Below, piece after piece: positions 58,640-64,000 of a stretch of DNA of 64,000 bases (position 1 is its first letter; each line of letters starts with the position of its first letter). A program made the translations under genes and the position numbers. The stretch comes from Chelonoidis abingdonii. Its lineage: Eukaryota; Chordata; Testudines; Testudinidae. Below the pieces are notes generated by a model. The model ran no database searches and was not told where the DNA came from. It saw only the letters and a list, made by a program, of their open reading frames with translations. The stretch covers positions 69,636,100-69,700,099 of the forward strand of contig NC_133773.1 in NCBI RefSeq assembly GCF_003597395.2, read 5' to 3'.

Positions 58640-60370
58640 CTGAATCAGGGTCAGACAACTTGCACAAACAAAGGGTTCTGATTTTGAAGATTCTTCACTT
58701 TTAAACCAAAATTGGTAGAGATTTAAAAAAAAAAAAGTTCTAGCATTGTAATGTGGCAATAACCACTGACAGTGAAGACAGGAAGAACGAACCCTGTGAA
58801 GTGGTTACATGATACTGCTTGGTACTATGAAAAGTGTGCAAGAGACCATCCTTATTATGTGACCTCCTCTTTTAAGAGAGCATCACAAAGTACCCAAAAG
58901 ATATTGGATGTTACAAGAAGATAACTTACCTGCAATCTTTCTTGGTCACTGTGTGTACTGAAGCACATCAAATCATAAAACCTAATATTCTGATGTAATT
59001 TGTGTCCTTTGTTAGTCCTCATAGGTTTGTGTTTCATAAAGGTAGATTTTTTTTGATTTTTTTTTTTCTGTCAGCTTTTGCTCTGTCAGCTTGCTTTTCC
59101 TATAATTGATCAAATAAAGATGGCTTTTCACTTTAAAAATCCTTTCACAAACTTCTTGACAAATAACAGTAAATTCAAGCAAAAGCTAATGAGCATTAGG
59201 GCTTGTCTATGTGAGGAAAGTGGAATAATTATTCTGGAATAAAGTAAATTTTATTCCAGAACAGAGCGTCCACCCAAGGGAGCTATACAGTCAATTTCCC
59301 TGGGTAAACAAGTCCGTAGTCATTGGCAATTTCCGGAAACAGTTACTATCTTAAAATGCATCATGCTATTGAAATGCAGAATTTCAATAAGGAGGGAGAG
59401 AGGAAGACAGAGATTATTTTCAATAAAACACACTGAATTGCCATAGAGACAAATTGCCATCACTGCAAGTAAGAGTCCATCCGTGACTGCATCTGAGGCA
59501 CATTGTTGGGGCAGTGTCAGGAAGCCTCCCTTGCTGCCTCCTGTACTGTACTTGTTCTGTGGGCTTGTTTCAGGATTCTAGTGCTGTCAGTCCAGCCCCT
59601 GTTCACTAGTTACAATTCACATACAAAGGTGGTTTACCTGTGCTGCTCTGTTTTTATCTCTGAGGGCCAGATTTCTCACACTCCTCCTACAGGGGCAAGA
59701 GAAGCAATGGAGTAAGAAAGACCCCAAAACCAGCAAAGAAAGTGCAGCCAAAGTCAGCAGAAATCCCCTTGCACTAGAACTCGGAGGCTGGAGCTTTGGG
59801 TGTGATGGGAATGAAGGTACAGGGATAAAGCTGAGGAGCAGCTGCTCTACTTGGCATGCACCCCTGGAAATGGGATGTAAACTGCAGGGCAAGTTGCTGT
59901 TAGGTCCAATCAGCATTAGCTCCCCAAGGACAAGGAAGATCAGGAATAGGCTGCTGCAGTGGGGGGCAAAAATGCTGCTGTGGTTCCTGGGAGAGCAACT
60001 GGGGAAATGGGGGAAGAAATCTGGAGAAAGGAACAGGATTTGCAGGGATGCTCCTGAAGTCTCAGGTTTGGAGTCTATTTTCAGCAAGGATTCTCAGGCT
60101 CTGCAGGATTTGATGGCTGTTTCACTTCCCTGAAGTAACAAATCCCTCTCCTCTAAGGCTTGCTCTAGTCCCTCATGGACACATAGTTGTGCTAACTCTC
60201 ATCAGGCTAGCGTGAGTATAAATAACAGTGTAGCTGCTGTAGCACTAGTAGTGGCAGTGAAAGGCTCAAGCTAAAGCAGTCCTGAAGGCTTCCCTAACTT
60301 GCATCCCTGTTGCAGTGATGCCTATGGGCCTGTACAGGGGCACAGAATTACTGAGGCATGAGAATACCAC
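58640..60370. other. Intronic stretch, mostly featureless
   Basis: A fragment with 'agggcttgtctatgtgagg' and 'attctggaataaag / tttattccagaac' at about 59209-59330 is probably part of a dispersed DNA repeat; a related piece lies at 62869-62915. The 156-codon minus-strand frame at 59617-60087 has no known motifs and is not called a gene. Confidence 0.4.
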
Positions 60371-60721
60371 CTTTCTAATGGTTGGTAACCGGACCCCTGA
60401 GGCCCCGCCCCTGCTCCACCTCTTCCCCCAAAGGCCTGGCCTCTGTCACTCACTCCTCTCTCCCTTCCTCTCATTGATTGCAGGATTGTCCCAAAAAGCA
60501 TGCTTGCAGGTAGGAGGCAGCCTCGGCTGAGCAGGGATTGGCATGGGTTAATGACATAGTGCCTTTCCCTGCCCTGCAGTACCCGGACTTTGGGTTTGGG
60601 TGTTATAAATTAGGGTTGCCAGGTCCCCCAAAACTGGGCACCTTGTAACCCTAAATGGCGTTCAGACACAGAAGCCAAAAACCAGACTGTCCGGGTAAAA
60701 ACTGGATGGATGGCAACCTTA
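60371..60721. mobile_element. Compound of GGTTGCCA-ended DNA repeats
   Basis: The left part 'ctttctaatggttggtaacc', 'gaggccccgcccctgctcca', 'gtcactcactcctctctccc' matches the element at 3915-4114. The right part (60611-60721) has its own ends TAGGGTTGCCAGGT and ATGGCAACCTTA. One may have inserted into the other. Confidence 0.55.
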
Positions 60722-60724
60722 GAA

Positions 60725-61750
60725 TGCTCTGACTTTGCGCCCTACTGCCTCACTATGTTCCTTCTCTCCTCTGGTCCTACTGCTCCAGGGGCTACTGTGC
60801 AGGTGATGCAGAAATTCTGTGAGCTGGGTTTGTTCCTGCACTTTTCCCTAGCCTAGCTGGTACAAAGAAACTGCAGGGCAATGTTAAATTGGGCCTGCAC
60901 CGCTTCCTAGTTATGTTTTTCCTTTGCATGAGTCTCTCCTAGAAAGGAAGTATTTTGGTGTAAGTAGCGATTTTCTTTGTTTCCAGTGAATAACTTACAA
61001 AAATAGTAGAGATAGTTAATTTAATTTCTTGCTGTTTTTCTTTTTCTGTAGTCTTACTGATGCCTCTCACATAAGATTGCATCAGACAGAATGGACTTTT
61101 TCAGCTTAGTTTTTGTCTCATGAACTCAGTGAGGGTGATTTATCCTCTTAGTCTTATCAGTCATTAATGCACAACAATAGGTGAATAGACCCCAAAGTTC
61201 TGGATGTCTCCCACTGGTAACAGCTGCAGTGTATTATAAAGAGGATTTGAGCTATAATTTAGTTTTAAATTTCCTACGTATTTACCCCAGGAATAAGGAA
61301 TGGAATTGTTAATCCAATTCTTCTGAACCACAGTGATAGTGTCAGACATTTCTATAGCTGAAATAAAATCACTGATACTTTAGAGTCTGCTGAAGAGATA
61401 AAAGCTTGTCAGATGAACTTGATAATGAACCATCTTGCATACACCCACCTAAACCTGTCATATGTATAAACTTCCTTGTGATTAAAAAGATACATTGCAA
61501 TGATAAATTGGCAGATTAAAGAAATATATTTGCATCGTGTGCCAGCCAAACTATAGGAATACAGCCAATCCCTTTGAAATGACACTTAATAACTGTGCAG
61601 ACCATGTGATCAATTTAAAAGTTTGCTAATATTAATAAACAGAGAAGACAAGGTGAGCTTGACCTGTTGTATTCCACAGCTAATATTCATGGTGATACGT
61701 TAACATTTGCTCACACAGTCATTGTACTATCAGCATCTACCTCCAGAGAA
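60725..61750. other. Intronic stretch without recognised features
   Basis: Nothing was recognised. Confidence 0.4.
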
Positions 61751-61965
61751 GGCAGTCTTGTTTAGCGGTAAGAACAACGGAGTGAGAGACAGGAAATCTG
61801 GGTTCTGTTCCCAGTTCTGCCACTGACCAGGTCAAGTCACTTAATATCTCTTTTCCTTACTATCCTCATCCTTAATGTAGTGCTAATAACACCTGCCATC
61901 ATAAGGATATGATGAATAAAAGGCATAATATGAGTGCAAAGTATTGTTACACATTTTCTTTCTAA
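61751..61965 (+). mobile_element. MIR-type CORE-SINE
   Basis: tRNA-like head 'gcagtcttgtttagcggtaa', B box 'gggttctgttccc', then 'ttctgccactgaccaggtca', 'agtcacttaatatctctttt', 'tcctcatcctta' and 'gatgaataaaaggcataata' in the MIR order. Confidence 0.8.
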
Positions 61966-62336
61966 AGCACTTGGGAAGAATTTGAATCTGATCAATCTAA
62001 TACAAAAACAAATATTAATCTAGTCTCTTGGCCAAACCCATCAGAGAGAGATTTATTGTTTTTAAAATTTTAATTTAATTCTTACTCATTATTTATCTGC
62101 TTTGAATTAAAATAAACTCTAACCATCTATTCACTAAATTTCTCAATTTTGAAGAAACTAGGACTTCGTGACTATTGAGTTATACTGATTCCTATTTAGA
62201 TGAAGTTTTTCAGAAAATGAATGCAGCTAGAAATTATTTCAAATTATTTATTATAATGTGAAAGCCTGGTTATTTATTTATTCATTTACACAGTACTGGA
62301 AGTGTTCATAAGACAATATGGTCCTGTCTTAATTTA

Positions 62337-62611
62337 TTTTTTAGCAGTGAAGAAAAGGGCACATCTTGTATCTCATGGGGAAATAATATCCATGATCTCT
62401 CCAAGGTAAAAACACAATGAAAACCAGGCACTTCAGTTTTACTGTGAAGTAAACTGCAAAGTAAACAGCCCTTTACCCTCTTCAAGGTGAGTCTACCTCA
62501 TGGTAAAATTGAAGTGCCTGGTCTGAATTGTGTGTTTATTTCAGGATAGATCATGTGTGTTAGTTACCCTCAGGTAAAAAGTACACCTTTTTTAGCAGTG
62601 AAGACAAGGCT
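62337..62611. repeat. DNA repeat with internal inverted and flanking direct repeats
   Basis: Inverted pair: accaggcacttcagttttac (62423-62442) and gtaaaattgaagtgcctggt (62503-62522). Flanking direct copies of 'ttttagcagtgaaga-aaggc' at 62337-62360 and 62587-62611. Probably a decayed MITE. Confidence 0.6.
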
Positions 62612-62619
62612 TATGTGGA

Positions 62620-64000
62620 CAAGTAATAGACATATAGTTTGATCCTTTCATCCATTAAAGTAAGTGGTCCCTGTCCACAATATCTGATAGTCTAATTCAG
62701 ATGGGTACATCAGATAACACTTGAAGTGTAAGTACCAGAGGGCACATCATCAGAGAGAGATCAGCCTTGGAATGCTCATGAAAGAATAGGTCTTAAGGAG
62801 GGATTCTAGAAACAGAGCGAAAGGATGCTTGGCCTACATCATTAGGGAGGCTGTTCCAAGCATAGTAAAGGCTTGTCTGCATATGGAGTTATTCTGGAAT
62901 ACATTTGAAAGTGGACTAAGTTAACAGGAATGAGGCACTGTTGGAAATAATTTCTCTAATATGTATGCTAGGGTTTACCATGACTCAGCTGCCACACACA
63001 TGGTGTTGGTTACCTTTAATATATGAATATAAGTATATACACCTGTATATCCTATACCCTAGCAACAATACAGTTATAAGGATTGGCGAAATAAGGAAAA
63101 GCTCTGATGAACCCCTAGAAAATCTTGCTTTTTATATACTGTAACAAACAATGTCATTAGTGGTAACTGGACTTTAAAATCAAGTATAGTTTACGACTAT
63201 ATTCTACTTTCTTCAAGGTTTTCTTCTTATCTTATTTGACAATATTTCCCCCTAGCTGCTGGACTACACATTTCTAACCAATTTTCTGTACCTGGTGCCA
63301 AATTGACCATGTTTTCTTTATTTCTATTGCTTAGCCCAAATCCTAAAATAAGATCACACTGATATTCTGAGGGTCACTAGAAGTTGACACAAACAATTCT
63401 TCTTTCTCATAAATTCATTCTTTTTACTCACATACTTTTGGCCTATTGCTTATGTCAAAATCCAAAGTCAATTTACTTAGGTCTAATGTGGTTCTATATT
63501 CCTACGGGCACTCAGAATAAGAGTGCCCACAAACAGTTATCCAGGAATAGCTATTGTGTTTTAAATTTACACATTACCTTAATCTTAAATAACATTCAAG
63601 TGCAGAGAAACCTTTAGCAGTGGGTGACAGGTTATTAGAGAAGAGCTGTAAGGCAGAAAAGCACAGAGTCATGAAGACCCTTTATGGTGGAGATGACTAG
63701 CTTGAATATGACGCGCAACACACCTCTGCATTTCCTGGTTTTGTTCAGTGGTGAAGGAGGTGGGAATACACTGAGAAAAGTAATTTTGTGAACTTCATTT
63801 CCAAACTAATGCGATTTGGCTAATGTTTCAGACACCATTTTACAGGCATAATTAGGCCCTCTGAACTTTTTGGGTGTTCATTCATTCATTAGTACTGAGG
63901 TGGCTTCTTACCTTATAAATGCCAACATGAGCTGTACAAGTTCAGCTGTTCTTTAGGTTTATCTTATAGTTTAATATGCTACATAAAGTTATAGTTTCAC
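62620..64000. other. AT-rich intron without recognised features
   Basis: Nothing was recognised up to the end of the window apart from the 'aggcttgtctgcatatgg' fragment at 62869-62915. No sign of CPE exon 2. Confidence 0.4.

Larger units (their letters stand above)
763..64000 (+). other. CPE: CPE intron 1 (5' part, continues past the window)
   Basis: No reading frame after 762 encodes the next part of CPE, which should begin near the zinc-binding HGNE region, and no other host exon was recognised. A very long first intron is expected for vertebrate CPE. The content is AT-rich DNA loaded with transposable-element remnants, listed separately. That the whole interval is intron 1 is an inference from the donor at 763 and the absence of further exons. 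Confidence 0.75.

Noticed and set aside
59617..60087. 156-codon minus-strand frame
   Set aside because: No motif, no neighbouring exons or signals; a chance frame in C-rich sequence.
61751..61965. Possible tRNA gene
   Set aside because: The pol III box-like segment is the head of a MIR SINE followed by the CORE region; no cloverleaf could be completed.

Overview
This is vertebrate nuclear DNA, most likely from a turtle (Testudines, probably a cryptodire). The clues are many CR1-type LINE fragments, a tRNA-derived SINE with a CR1-like tail, large PIF/Harbinger and hAT elements, and many short near-palindromic reptile/amniote repeats. Assignments to named repeat families rest on recalled consensus features and on structure seen here (terminal inverted repeats, target-site duplications, open transposase or reverse-transcriptase remnants). 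No database search was run.

The only host gene recognised is carboxypeptidase E (CPE), on the + strand. A CpG-rich promoter/5'UTR (about 180-458) precedes exon 1. The coding part of exon 1 (459-762) encodes a signal peptide, a prosegment ending in five arginines and the first part of the metallocarboxypeptidase domain. A splice donor lies at 763. No second CPE exon was found, so the remaining 63.2 kb reads as the first intron.

The intron is a layered record of transposition. DNA elements: a 4.4-kb Harbinger element (6421-10833) with broken Myb/SANT-like and transposase remnants; a 2.1-kb relative in the opposite orientation (39942-42089) that shares its ends but not its middle; a 2.35-kb hAT element (19587-21937) with a decayed transposase; and many small terminal-inverted-repeat elements, several with 8-bp target-site duplications. 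Retroelements: CR1 fragments in both orientations (11.8-13.8, 16.4-16.7, 25.7-26.2, 26.5-28.7, 32.7-33.0, 34.1, 46.3-46.7 kb), an L2-like tail, MIR-type SINEs, a tRNA-derived SINE, and solo LTRs at 22.4, 56.8 and 58.0 kb (plus a fragment at 38.2 kb).

The most unusual signal is a set of three short retroelement tails (about 11.0, 21.7 and 42.6 kb) whose conserved core resembles a decayed hammerhead ribozyme, as known from Penelope-like retroelements. Other points of interest are a 500-bp near-perfect palindrome (24154-24653), a 149-nt imperfect hairpin (48407-48555), and the Harbinger pair. No intact second gene, CRISPR, bacterial feature or complete retrovirus was seen.
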